A stretch of DNA of 64,000 nucleotides from Pseudomonas furukawaii (GTDB lineage: Bacteria > Pseudomonadota > Gammaproteobacteria > Pseudomonadales > Pseudomonadaceae): contig NZ_AP014862.1 of NCBI RefSeq assembly GCF_002355475.1, positions 4,526,001-4,590,000 on the forward strand, read 5' to 3'. The number at the start of each line of letters is the position of its first letter. Positions within the stretch are counted from its first letter, which is position 1. The position numbers were made by a program, and so were the translations under genes. Shown in pieces: positions 55,496-64,000 of the stretch. The notes beneath the pieces are model-generated. The model was given only the letters and a program-made list of their open reading frames with translations, had not been told where the DNA came from and did no database searches.

Positions 55496-56421
55496 GTGCC
55501 CTGCTCGATGTCCGCGTCGCCGCCATCCGCCAGCTCACCCCGGTGATCCGCGAATATCGCCTGGAAGCCCTCGCCGGCGCCCTGCCCGGCTTCTCCGCCG
55601 GCAGCCACGTGCAGTTGCACCTGCCCAACGGCCGGCGCAACGCCTACTCGCTGCTGGGGGACCCGGCCGACACCCGCCAGTACCGCATCGCCGTGCGCCA
55701 CCAGGAGGCCTCCCGGGGCGGCTCGCGCTACCTGCACCAGGTGCTGCAGGCCGGCGACCGCCTGCGCATCAGCGCCCCGGCCAACCTCTTCCCGCTGCAC
55801 AGCGAGGCGCGGCAGCACCTGCTGGTGGCCGCCGGCATCGGCATCACCCCCTTCCTCGCCTTCAGCCACGAACTGCTGCGCCGGAACGCGGACTTCGAAC
55901 TGCACTACGCCTATCGCAGCGGTACCAGCGACGCCTACCTGGCGGAACTGCGCCAGTGGCTCGGGCCACGCCTCAACGAGTACCCCAGCGGGGTACGCCG
56001 CTTCGACCCCGTGGCCCTGTTCGAGGACCGCCCCCTGGGCGCCCACGTCTATGCCTGCGGCCCGCAGCCCCTGTTGCTGGACCTCAAGGAACAGGCCGCC
56101 GCCCAGGGCTGGAGCGAACGCCGGGTGCACTGGGAGGCCTTCGCCGCGCCGGAGCCCGGCCAGCCCTTCCGCGTCGAGCTGGCCCGCAGCGGCCGGCAAC
56201 TGGAGGTGGCCGCCGAGGAAAGCCTGCTGGAAGCCCTGGAAGCCGTCGGCATCGAGGTACCCAACCTCTGCCGGGGCGGGGTCTGCGGCCAGTGCCGGAC
56301 GACCTACCTGAAGGGCGACGTGAAGCACCGCGACCACGTCCTCGGCGCCGAAGAACGCGCCGGCAGCCTGATGCCCTGCGTATCCCGCGGCTGCGGCAGC
56401 CCGATCCTGCTCGATATCTGA
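55492..56421 (+). CDS. dmmB: Reductase of dimethylamine monooxygenase, PDR/VanB type
   Basis: A 309-residue reductase with FMN domain (RNAYSLLGDPADT), NAD domain (AAGIGITPFLAFSHEL, YACGPQPLLLDL) and C-terminal [2Fe-2S] domain (CRGGVCGQCRTTY, LMPCVSRGCG). It passes electrons from NAD(P)H to the haem oxygenase encoded next. The overall build is the same as IacF but the sequences differ throughout. Confidence 0.85.
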   Translation: MSALLDVRVAAIRQLTPVIREYRLEALAGALPGFSAGSHVQLHLPNGRRNAYSLLGDPADTRQYRIAVRHQEASRGGSRYLHQVLQAGDRLRISAPANLFPLHSEARQHLLVAAGIGITPFLAFSHELLRRNADFELHYAYRSGTSDAYLAELRQWLGPRLNEYPSGVRRFDPVALFEDRPLGAHVYACGPQPLLLDLKEQAAAQGWSERRVHWEAFAAPEPGQPFRVELARSGRQLEVAAEESLLEALEAVGIEVPNLCRGGVCGQCRTTYLKGDVKHRDHVLGAEERAGSLMPCVSRGCGSPILLDI

Positions 56422-56439
56422 TTCCGGAGACGCCACGCC

Positions 56440-57456
56440 ATGACCCTCACCTTCAAGCCGCTGGAGACCTACCGGGACGACTTCAGCTTCCGCAACAGTC
56501 CCGAGGCCATCGCCCGCTTCCCGTTCCCATTTCCGGAAGACCAGTACATGTACTCGGTCAATCTCGAGCCGGCGGTGTCCCGCGACCCGGGCTCGGTGTA
56601 CGAGCACAGCTTCGACGTGGACGAACACTACCTGTCGGAAATGGCCGAACGCGCCCGGGTGCTGGAACAGGACCCGCAGCGCTGCCTGGTGATGCCGCAC
56701 ATGGCCCAGGCCGCCTGGGACACCCTGGAGATGCTCATGGAGCACCTGGCCCGGGACTATCCGCAGCACTTCCGCCTGGGCCGCCAGGGCAGCGCCTGGC
56801 ACTGGCAGAACCTGGCGCTGGGGATCGACCAGCGCTTCACCTTCGGCGACCCGGCCACCCTGCCCTGCGAGCCCCTGGAGTACATCACCCGGCAGATGCA
56901 GGGCGACTTCGCCGTGCTCGACCAGCGCGACGGCGACCTGTTCATGGACGCCGGCATGGTCACCTGCCCGGCCGACTGGTCCCTGCGCTTCGATGCCGGC
57001 ATGAGTTTCAAGCAATGGCATTCGCCGGTGCCCATGGCCCACCAGATGGGCGTGTTCGACCGCGCCCTGAAGTACCTGCTGAACATCCAGGTGGGCCACC
57101 CGGTGCGCCGGCTGAACTGGACGCTGACCATCAACCCGCGCCTGGACACCTCCCCCGAGACCTTCCACCAGTGGGGCGGCGACCGCGGCAAGGTCACCCC
57201 GGAGAACGTCGGCCGCCTGGTGCACCTGCGCGTGGAGCTGCAGCTGATGGCCCGCCTGCCGCGCTCCAACGCCCTGCTGTTCGGCATCCGTACCTACCTG
57301 ATCAGCCTCGACGAACTGGTCACCAACCCCGCCTGGGCGCAGCGCATGCACCGGGTGATGCGCGACCTGCCCGACCCCATCGCCGACTACAAGGGCATCA
57401 CCCGCTACCGCCAGACGCTGGTGGACTGGCTGCGCCGGTTCGACCCCGAAGCCTGA
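56440..57456 (+). CDS. dmmC: DUF3445 haem-dependent oxidative N-demethylase subunit
   Basis: A 338-residue protein of the family that contains dimethylamine monooxygenase and the haem-dependent oxidative N-demethylase. Landmarks are NLEPAVSRDPGSVYEHSFDVDEHYL, the core DYPQHFRLGRQGSAWHWQNL and SFKQWHSPVPMAHQ. It demethylates dimethylamine to methylamine and formaldehyde using O2. It follows the reductase gene by 18 bp. The gene symbol is by position; naming of subunits varies in the literature. Confidence 0.8.
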   Translation: MTLTFKPLETYRDDFSFRNSPEAIARFPFPFPEDQYMYSVNLEPAVSRDPGSVYEHSFDVDEHYLSEMAERARVLEQDPQRCLVMPHMAQAAWDTLEMLMEHLARDYPQHFRLGRQGSAWHWQNLALGIDQRFTFGDPATLPCEPLEYITRQMQGDFAVLDQRDGDLFMDAGMVTCPADWSLRFDAGMSFKQWHSPVPMAHQMGVFDRALKYLLNIQVGHPVRRLNWTLTINPRLDTSPETFHQWGGDRGKVTPENVGRLVHLRVELQLMARLPRSNALLFGIRTYLISLDELVTNPAWAQRMHRVMRDLPDPIADYKGITRYRQTLVDWLRRFDPEA

Positions 57457-57488
57457 CCCGACCCCACTCACCCCAAGAGGACATACCC

Positions 57489-58619
57489 ATGGCCCACTCA
57501 TGGCGCATCAGCGCGCTCCGCGAACGCCACCTGGCACTCGGCTCCAACCTGGAAGACTGGAATGGCATGGGCACCGCCTGGACCTACGCCAGCGACCTCG
57601 CCGACCACCACGAGGCCATCCGCACCCGTGCCGGGTTGATGGACGTCTCCGGCCTGAAGAAGGTGCACTACGTCGGCCCCCACGCCGAAAGCCTGCTGCA
57701 GTAAGCCACCACGCGCGATATCTCCAAGCTCTACCCGGGCAAGTCGGTCTACGCCTGCATGCTCGACGAGGACGGCACCTTCGCCGACGACTGCATCGTC
57801 TACCGCACCGGCCCCAACGCCTTCATGGTGGTACACGGCGCAGGCTCGGGCCACGAGATGCTCATCCGCTCGGCCCAGGGCCGCCAGGTGGCGGCGCTGT
57901 TCGACGACGACCTGCACGACCTCTCCCTGCAAGGCCCCAGGGCCGTCGACTTCCTGGCCGAGCATGTGCCCGGCATCCGCGAGCTGCCCTATTTCCACCA
58001 CCTGCAGACCCGACTCTTCGAGCGCCCGGTGATGATCTCCCGCACCGGCTACACCGGCGAGCGCGGCTACGAGATCTTCTGCAAGGCCGCCGACGCCCCG
58101 GCCATCTGGGACGGCATCCTGGAGAAGGGCAAGGACCTCGGCATCATCCCCTGCGCCTTCACCGCCCTGGACTGGCTGCGGGTGGAGAGCTACCTGCTGT
58201 TCTACCCCTACGACAACTCGCAGATGTACCCCTTCGCCGACCAGAAGGCCGGCGACACCCTCTGGGAGCTGGGCCTGGACTTCACCGTGTCCCCCGGCAA
58301 GCAGGACTTCCGCGGCGCCGGCGAACACTACCGCCGCCAGGGCCAGGAGCGCTTCCGCATCTACGGCGTGCTGCTGGACGGCCACGTCGCCGCGCAGAAC
58401 GGCGACACCCTCTGGCACGACGGCCGCCAGGTGGGGGTGATCACCTGCGCCATGTACTCGCGCCTCACCGAACGCTCCATGGCCATCGCCCGCGTCGAGC
58501 CGCAGATCGCCACCCAGGGCCTGCCCCTGGAGGTGCGCGGCAGCCTCGCCGCGAAGGCCATCGCCCACAGCCTGCCGTTCGACGACCCCGAGAAGAAGAA
58601 GCGCACCGCCAAGGGCTGA
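57489..58619 (+). pseudogene. GcvT-family aminomethyltransferase gene with in-frame TAA
   Basis: The frame from ATG 57489 to TGA 58617-58619 would encode 376 residues like GcvT/dimethylglycine-type THF-dependent demethylases. It is open except for TAA at 57702-57704, between AESLLQ and ATTRDISKLYPGKSVYA. A Tyr codon (TAT or TAC) would be one base away. No ribosome site lies before the next ATG (57759). The rest is intact: SRTGYTGERGYEIF, ALDWLRVESYLLFYP. It could be a true nonsense mutation or a sequencing error. It belongs to the methylamine operon and would transfer the methyl group to THF. Confidence 0.85.
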
Positions 58620-58654
58620 GCGCACCCGACCTTGCCTGCACGAGAACCACCGAC

Positions 58655-59509
58655 ATGACCCACTACATCCTCAAGATCAGCTGCCCGGCCACCTCCGGCA
58701 TCGTCGCGGCGGTCACCACCTACCTCGCCGGGCGCGAGTGCTACCTCAGCGAACTCGCCCAGTTCGACGACGAGTTCACCGGGCGCTTCTTCATGCGCGC
58801 GGTGTTCCGCTTCAACGCCGGCGCCAGGCCGGACCTCGCCGCCCTGCGCCAGGGCTTCGTCGACGTCGCCGTGCCCTTCGACATGGACTGGGAACTGTTC
58901 GAAGGCAACCGGCCCATGCCGGTGCTGCTGATGGTCAGCAAGTACGACCACTGCCTGGCCGACCTGCTCTACCGCCACCAGAAGGGCGAGATGGACATGC
59001 GCATCACCGCCATCGTCTCCAACCACCTGGACCTGCGCCCGATGGCCGAGCGCGAAGGCATCCGCTTCGTCTACCTGCCGGTCACCCGGGACACCAAGGC
59101 CCAGCAGGAAGCCGCGCTACTGCAACTGGTGGAGGAAACCGGCACTGAGCTGGTGGTGCTCGCCCGCTACATGCAGATCCTCTCCGATGACCTCTGCAAG
59201 CAGCTCTCCGGCCGCGCCATCAACATCCACCACTCCTTCCTCCCCGGCTTCAAGGGCGCCAAGCCCTACCACCAGGCCTTCGAGCGCGGCGTGAAGCTGA
59301 TCGGCGCCACCGCCCACTACGTGACCTCCGACCTCGACGAAGGCCCGATCATCGAGCAGGAAGTGCAGCGCGTGGACCACGCCTACCTGCCCGACGACCT
59401 GGTGGCCGTGGGCCGCGACACCGAGACGGTGGCCCTGTCCAGGGCGGTGAAGTACCACCTGGAGCACCGCGTCTTCCTCAATGGCGACAAGACGGTGATC
59501 TTCCGATGA
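58655..59509 (+). CDS. purU: Formyltetrahydrofolate deformylase
   Basis: A 284-residue PurU: N-terminal ACT domain ([23 protein letters not shown]) and a C-terminal formyltransferase-like domain with the catalytic Asn/His block [17 protein letters not shown] and [15 protein letters not shown]. It hydrolyses 10-formyl-THF to formate and THF, which regenerates THF during methylamine oxidation. It overlaps folD by 4 bp. Confidence 0.93.
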   Translation: MTHYILKISCPATSGIVAAVTTYLAGRECYLSELAQFDDEFTGRFFMRAVFRFNAGARPDLAALRQGFVDVAVPFDMDWELFEGNRPMPVLLMVSKYDHCLADLLYRHQKGEMDMRITAIVSNHLDLRPMAEREGIRFVYLPVTRDTKAQQEAALLQLVEETGTELVVLARYMQILSDDLCKQLSGRAINIHHSFLPGFKGAKPYHQAFERGVKLIGATAHYVTSDLDEGPIIEQEVQRVDHAYLPDDLVAVGRDTETVALSRAVKYHLEHRVFLNGDKTVIFR

Positions 59510-60414
59510 GCGCCGTGCCGCCCCCCACCCTCATCGACGGCAAGGCCGCCGCCGCCCGCGTGCTGGCCGAGGTCAGCGCCGAGGTGCAGGCCATGAAGGC
59601 CCGGGGCGTCGCCCCGGCCCTGGCGGTGATCCTCGTCGGCCAGGACCCGGCCAGCCAGGTCTACGTGCGCAACAAGGTGCTGCGCGCCGAGGAATGCGGC
59701 ATCCGCTCCCTGGAGTTCAGGCGCCCGGCCGAGACCGGCGAGGCCGAGCTGCTGGACCTTATCCACAGCCTCAATGCCGACCCCGACGTCCACGGCATCC
59801 TGGTCCAGCTGCCGCTGCCGGACCACATCGACGAGCAGCGCGTGCTCCAGGCCGTCAGCCCGCTGAAGGACGTGGACGGTTTCCACGCCGAGAACGTCGG
59901 CGGACTCAGCCAGGGCCGCGAGGTGCTCACCCCCTGCACCCCCGCCGGCTGCCTGCGCCTCCTGCAGGACAGCTGCGGCGACCTCGCCGGCAAGCACGCC
60001 GTGGTGATCGGCCGCTCCAACATCGTCGGCAAGCCCATGGCCGCCCTGCTGCTGAAGGCCCATTGCAGCGTGACCGTGGTGCATTCCCGCAGCGCCAACC
60101 TGAAGGACCTCTGCCGCCAGGCCGACATCGTCGTCGCCGCCGTCGGCAGGCCGCGCCTGGTGGACGCCGACTGGCTCAAGCCCGGCGCCGTGGTCATCGA
60201 CGTCGGCATCAACCGCATCGACGAAGGCGGCCGCTCGCGCCTCGTCGGCGATGTGGATTTCGACTCCGCCATCGCCCGGGCCGCCGCCATCACCCCGGTT
60301 CCCGGCGGCGTCGGCCCCATGACCATCGCCTTCCTGATGAAGAACACCGTCGCCGCCGCCCAGCGGCAACACCCGGCCGCAGGCCGCCAACCTTCCGTGG
60401 AGATCCCAGCATGA
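59506..60414 (+). CDS. folD: Methylene-THF dehydrogenase/cyclohydrolase
   Basis: A 302-residue bifunctional enzyme oxidising 5,10-methylene-THF to 10-formyl-THF. Family blocks are [20 protein letters not shown] (with catalytic Lys), [15 protein letters not shown] and [15 protein letters not shown]. It is probably a pathway-dedicated second copy; the housekeeping folD would lie elsewhere. It overlaps purU and tmm by 4 bp each. Confidence 0.93.
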   Translation: MSAVPPPTLIDGKAAAARVLAEVSAEVQAMKARGVAPALAVILVGQDPASQVYVRNKVLRAEECGIRSLEFRRPAETGEAELLDLIHSLNADPDVHGILVQLPLPDHIDEQRVLQAVSPLKDVDGFHAENVGGLSQGREVLTPCTPAGCLRLLQDSCGDLAGKHAVVIGRSNIVGKPMAALLLKAHCSVTVVHSRSANLKDLCRQADIVVAAVGRPRLVDADWLKPGAVVIDVGINRIDEGGRSRLVGDVDFDSAIARAAAITPVPGGVGPMTIAFLMKNTVAAAQRQHPAAGRQPSVEIPA

Positions 60415-61781
60415 AACAACGTGTCGCCATCATCGGCGCAGGCCCCTGCGGCCTCGCCCAGTTGCGTGCTTTCCAGTCCGCCCAGGCCAAGGGCGCCGAG
60501 ATCCCCGAACTGGTCTGCTTCGAGAAGCAGGCCGACTGGGGCGGCATGTGGAACTACACCTGGCGCACCGGCCTCGACGAGCACGGCGAGCCGGTCCACG
60601 GCAGCATGTACCGCTACCTCTGGTCCAACGGGCCGAAGGAATGCCTGGAATTCGCCGACTACAGCTTCGACGAGCACTTCGGCCGCCCCATGGGCTCCTA
60701 CCCGCCTCGCGAGGTGCTCTGGGACTACATCAAGGGCCGCGTGGAAAAGGCCGGCGTGCGCCCCTACATCCGCTTCAATACCGCCGTGCGCGACGTGCGC
60801 TTCGACGCCGCCAGCGGCACCTTCGAAGTGACCGCCCACAGCTACGAGCAGGACCTGACCTACAGCGAGACCTTCGACTATGTGGTGGTCGCCAGCGGCC
60901 ACTTCTCCACCCCCAACGTGCCCTACTTCCCCGGTTTCGAGAGCTTCGCCGGGCGCGTGCTGCACGCCCACGACTTCCGCGACGCGCTGGAATTCAAGGG
61001 CAAGGACGTGCTCATCGTCGGCGGCAGCTACTCCGCCGAGGACATCGGCTCGCAGTGCTTCAAGTACGGCGCCCGCAGCATCACCAGTTGCTACCGCAGC
61101 GCCCCCATGGGCTACCACTGGCCGGAGAACTGGGAAGAGAAGCCCCTGCTCACCCACGTCAGGGGCAGCACCGCCTTCTTCGCCGACGGCAGCAGCCGGC
61201 AGGTGGACGCGGTGATCCTCTGCACCGGCTACAAGCACCACTTCCCCTTCCTGCCGGAAGAGCTGCGCCTGAAGACCGGCAACCGCCTCTGGCCGCTGAA
61301 CCTCTACAAGGGCGTGTTCTGGGAGCAGAACCCCCGGCTCATCTACCTGGGCATGCAGGACCAGTGGTACAGCTTCAACATGTTCGACGCCCAGGCCTGG
61401 TACGCCCGCGACGTGATCCTCGGACGCATCGCATTGCCGGATGCCGAGCGCATGCACGCCGAGGACCTGGCCTGGCGCCAGGAAGAGGAAACCCTGGAAA
61501 CCGCCCAGGAGATGTTCGAGTTCCAGGGCGAGTACATCCGCCAGCTGATCGAGGCCACCGACTACCCCAGCTTCGACATCGCCGCGGTGAACCGCACCTT
61601 CCTGCAATGGAAGCAGGACAAGCACGACGACATCATGGGCTACCGCGACAAGTGCCACCGTTCCCTCATCACCGGCACCCTCGCCACACCTCACCACACC
61701 CCCTGGCTGGAAGCCCTGGACGACTCCCTGGGAGCCTACCTGGCCGATAGCCCCGAGCCTTCCATCAAGGCCGTGGGCTGA
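60411..61781 (+). CDS. tmm: Trimethylamine monooxygenase
   Basis: A 456-residue flavin-containing monooxygenase oxidising trimethylamine to trimethylamine N-oxide. FAD motif [17 protein letters not shown] signature [16 protein letters not shown] motif [12 protein letters not shown], and [12 protein letters not shown] and [10 protein letters not shown], all as in bacterial Tmm. The opening ([19 protein letters not shown]) matches the Methylocella enzyme closely from memory. Start at 60411 overlaps folD. Confidence 0.92.
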   Translation: MKQRVAIIGAGPCGLAQLRAFQSAQAKGAEIPELVCFEKQADWGGMWNYTWRTGLDEHGEPVHGSMYRYLWSNGPKECLEFADYSFDEHFGRPMGSYPPREVLWDYIKGRVEKAGVRPYIRFNTAVRDVRFDAASGTFEVTAHSYEQDLTYSETFDYVVVASGHFSTPNVPYFPGFESFAGRVLHAHDFRDALEFKGKDVLIVGGSYSAEDIGSQCFKYGARSITSCYRSAPMGYHWPENWEEKPLLTHVRGSTAFFADGSSRQVDAVILCTGYKHHFPFLPEELRLKTGNRLWPLNLYKGVFWEQNPRLIYLGMQDQWYSFNMFDAQAWYARDVILGRIALPDAERMHAEDLAWRQEEETLETAQEMFEFQGEYIRQLIEATDYPSFDIAAVNRTFLQWKQDKHDDIMGYRDKCHRSLITGTLATPHHTPWLEALDDSLGAYLADSPEPSIKAVG

Positions 61782-61790
61782 CCCCGTGAT

Positions 61791-61842
61791 CGGTGCGCAC
61801 GGCGCACCCTACCCCGCCCCGTAGGGTGCGCCATGCGCACCG
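61791..61842. repeat. Long hairpin between tmm and tdm
   Basis: Arms of 22 bases (61791-61812 and 61821-61842) pair at 21 of 22 positions around an 8-base loop; the inner core is CGCACCCTAC/GTAGGGTGCG. It could weaken transcription into tdm. The GTAGGGTGCGCC arm resembles a short dispersed repeat also seen near 5113 and 44587. Confidence 0.75.
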
Positions 61843-61867
61843 GGTAGCCTCACCGCAGGAGCCTTGC

Positions 61868-64000
61868 ATGCAACCACCCGTGATATCCCGGCCGCTGGAG
61901 CCGGCCCTGTTCGCCCGCGCCCCGGGCCTGGAACGCCACCGCGTCGCCCCCGGCGGGCTGACCGTCATCGGCCTCGAACCCGGCGACCGGCTGGAGGTCA
62001 TCGACCTGGAAGGCGACCAGGGCGCCGAGCTGCTGGCCTTCGCCGGCAGCCGCCCGGCCCTCGGCGCCCTCGGCCTTGCGGAAAGCCCCGGCGCCGATTT
62101 CATCGGCCACCTGCTGCGGGACGGCAGCCGCGAGTCTGCCCATGTCAGCGCCGGCCTGGTCCGGCGCGGCATCGACTGCCGCCACCTGCCGACCGCCGCA
62201 CGGCTGTGGCCCGCCGGCACCCCGGCCGGCTTCAGCCGCGCCTTCAGCGCCAGCGAGGCGCTACTGGTGCTGGTGGCCGCACCCGGCGGCGCCACGCCGG
62301 TGGACAGCCAGCGGCGCGCCAGCGAGCTGCGCCTGCTGGTCCAGCGCGCCAACCCGCGCGCCACGCTGGCCCCGCCACTGCCGGCGCCCCTGGGGGAACT
62401 GGTCGACGAGTTCACCATCAGCCCCGGCACCGCGCGGGACTACGTGGTGGGCGCCGGCCAATACCTCCAGGTGCTGGACGTGGCCGGGCGCCAGTGCTCG
62501 GACTTCGTCGCCTTCGACCGCCGGGGCCTGGACGCCGGCCGAGAGATCGACCTCGACCCCACGGTGACCCGCACCCTCAACGGCAACGCCTACCCCGGCC
62601 CCGGCCTGTACAGCCGCTTCTACGACCGCGACCTGCAACCGATGCTGGAAGTGGTGCGCGACACCGTGGGCCGCCACGACACCTTCGCCCTGGCCTGCAC
62701 CGCCCGCTACTACGAGTCCCAGGGCTTCTTCGGCCACGCCAACTGCAGCGACAACCTCAGCCGCAGCCTCGCCGCCCATGGCGTGCAGGGCCGCGCCGGC
62801 TGGCCGGCGATCAACTTCTTCTTCAACACCGGCGTCGACGCCCACCAGCAGCTCACCCTCGACGAGCCCTGGTCGCGCCCCGGCGACTACGTGCTGCTGC
62901 GCGCCATGACCGACCTGGTCTGCGCCAGCAGCGCCTGCCCCGACGACATCGACCCGGCCAACGGCTGGCAGCCCACCGACATCCATATCCGCGTGTATTC
63001 CGAAAAGGAGCGCTTCAGTATCGCCATGGCCAACCGCAAGACGCCCGACGCCGACCCGGTGCTGACCCGCGAAAGCGGCTTCCACCCCGGCACCTCCGCC
63101 CTCACCCGCCAGTTCATGGACTACCGCGGCTTCTGGACGCCGATCCAGTACGACGGCCATGGCGTCCTGGCCGAATACCACGGCTGCCGCGAGCGCGTGG
63201 CGGTGATGGACCTGTCCGCCCTGCGCAAGTTCGAGGTACTCGGCCCCGACGCCGAGGCCCTGCTGGACCACTGCCTGACCCGCGACGTGCGCAAGCTGGC
63301 GGTGGGCCAGGTGGTCTACAGCGCCCTGTGCTACGAGCATGGCGGCATGCTCGACGACGGCACCCTGCTGCGCCTCGGGCCCGACGCCTTCCGCTGGATC
63401 GGCGGCGAGGACCTGGCCGGCGACTGGCTGCGGGAACAGGCGGCGAAGCTGGGCATGAAGGTGTGGGTCAAGAGTGCCTCGGAACAGATCCACAACATCG
63501 CCGTGCAGGGCCCGCTGAGTCGCGAGCTGCTGCGGCAGATGGTCTGGACGCCCGGCACCCAGCCTCGGCTCGAGGACCTCGGCTGGTTCCGCTTCCTGGT
63601 GGGCCGCCTGGACGACTACAACGGCCCGCCGCTGATGGTCTCGCGCACCGGCTACACCGGCGAGCTGGGCTACGAGATCTGGTGCCACCCGCAGGACGCC
63701 ATGGCCGTGTGGAACCGCCTCTGGCAGCTGGGCGACCCGCTGGGCCTGGTGCCCCTCGGCCTGCAGGCCCTGGACATGCTGCGCATCGAGGCCGGACTGA
63801 TCTTCTCCGGCTACGAATTCTGCGACCAGACCGACCCCTTCGAGGCCGGCATCGGTTTCTGCGTCCCGCTCAAGAGCAAGCAGGCGGACTTCATCGGCCG
63901 CGATGCCCTGCTACGGCGCAGTGCCCATCCCCAACGCCGTCTCGTGGGGCTGGAACTGGAGGGCAACGAACCGGCGGCCCATGGCGACTGCGTGCGCATC
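61868..64000 (+). CDS. tdm: Trimethylamine-N-oxide demethylase (3' end beyond window)
   Basis: About 711 residues are visible. The N-terminal two-thirds hold a DUF1989-like region and the C-terminal part a GcvT-like THF-binding domain (RVAVMDLSALRKFEVLGP, SRTGYTGELGYEIW). Three cysteines, 277, 293 and 357, have spacings of 16 and 64 residues. These equal the spacings I recall for the zinc ligands of Methylocella Tdm (263, 279, 343). Tdm splits TMAO into dimethylamine and formaldehyde, the latter captured by THF. Starts after AGGAG at 61857. Confidence 0.9.
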   Translation, partial: MQPPVISRPLEPALFARAPGLERHRVAPGGLTVIGLEPGDRLEVIDLEGDQGAELLAFAGSRPALGALGLAESPGADFIGHLLRDGSRESAHVSAGLVRRGIDCRHLPTAARLWPAGTPAGFSRAFSASEALLVLVAAPGGATPVDSQRRASELRLLVQRANPRATLAPPLPAPLGELVDEFTISPGTARDYVVGAGQYLQVLDVAGRQCSDFVAFDRRGLDAGREIDLDPTVTRTLNGNAYPGPGLYSRFYDRDLQPMLEVVRDTVGRHDTFALACTARYYESQGFFGHANCSDNLSRSLAAHGVQGRAGWPAINFFFNTGVDAHQQLTLDEPWSRPGDYVLLRAMTDLVCASSACPDDIDPANGWQPTDIHIRVYSEKERFSIAMANRKTPDADPVLTRESGFHPGTSALTRQFMDYRGFWTPIQYDGHGVLAEYHGCRERVAVMDLSALRKFEVLGPDAEALLDHCLTRDVRKLAVGQVVYSALCYEHGGMLDDGTLLRLGPDAFRWIGGEDLAGDWLREQAAKLGMKVWVKSASEQIHNIAVQGPLSRELLRQMVWTPGTQPRLEDLGWFRFLVGRLDDYNGPPLMVSRTGYTGELGYEIWCHPQDAMAVWNRLWQLGDPLGLVPLGLQALDMLRIEAGLIFSGYEFCDQTDPFEAGIGFCVPLKSKQADFIGRDALLRRSAHPQRRLVGLELEGNEPAAHGDCVRI

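Noticed and set aside
57702-57704. Pyrrolysine or selenocysteine decoding of the internal stop
   Set aside because: The codon is TAA; pyrrolysine uses TAG and selenocysteine TGA, and no supporting genes are in the window.
57500-59509. 669-codon fused frame across the GcvT-like gene and purU
   Set aside because: The first 380 codons are an out-of-frame, Arg/Pro/Gly-rich translation of the GcvT-like gene; only the purU part from 58655 is real.

Overview
The window is high-GC Proteobacterial DNA and almost certainly comes from the chromosome of a Pseudomonas species. The evidence is a catBCA operon with divergent catR, a gtsABCD/edd-glk-gltR-gltS/zwf-pgl-eda/hexR glucose region, OprD- and LamB-type porins, and many REP elements of the GTAGGAGCGGGC...GCCCGCTCCTAC type. 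No rRNA, tRNA, CRISPR array or prophage was seen.

Layout. (1) 0-3.3 kb: catechol ortho-cleavage genes (catA cut by the window edge, catC, catB) with divergent catR. (2) 3.3-5.1 kb: an IS110-family, IS1111-like insertion sequence with 11-bp subterminal inverted repeats, next to the 3' remnant of a vapC-type toxin gene. (3) 5.2-14.4 kb: an OprD-family porin and an indole-3-acetate (auxin) catabolic operon in the order iacH-A-B-I-C-D-E-F-G. (4) 15.1-22.6 kb, divergent: a branched-chain-type ABC importer (with a permease-ATPase fusion), a ketopantoate-reductase-like protein, a class II aldolase and an IacR-like MarR regulator. Regions 1, 3 and 4 together would import auxin, convert it to catechol and open the ring. 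(5) 22.7-25.3 kb: a shikimate-dehydrogenase-like gene and gapN. (6) 25.4-43.7 kb: Entner-Doudoroff and glucose uptake genes (eda, pgl, zwf, hexR, hexose-6-phosphate mutarotase, maltoporin-like porin, gtsABCD, gltRS, glk, edd), interrupted by an AraC regulator/PhyH dioxygenase pair. (7) 43.9-47.3 kb: a small secreted peptide, ohr, a YbjQ protein, an MltF-like transglycosylase and ppk2.

(8) 47.5-53.9 kb: an unassigned catabolic module. It holds two NCS1 permeases, a flavin reductase, a luciferase-like flavin monooxygenase, an isochorismatase-family hydrolase and a 46-codon ORF. Three of its promoter regions share the operator-like sequence TATTAYGGTATWCCA. This is the best candidate for an undescribed system in the window. 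(9) 54.1-64.0 kb: an aerobic methylamine pathway: a regulator with an N-terminal LuxR helix-turn-helix and C-terminal PAS domain, a dimethylamine monooxygenase (small DmmA-like protein, reductase, DUF3445 haem subunit), a GcvT-like demethylase gene carrying an in-frame TAA, purU, folD, trimethylamine monooxygenase (tmm) and TMAO demethylase (tdm, cut by the window edge). It would take trimethylamine to methylamine and route the one-carbon units through tetrahydrofolate.

All functions are assigned by reading motifs and gene order; no database search was run. Motif residue positions are hand counts.
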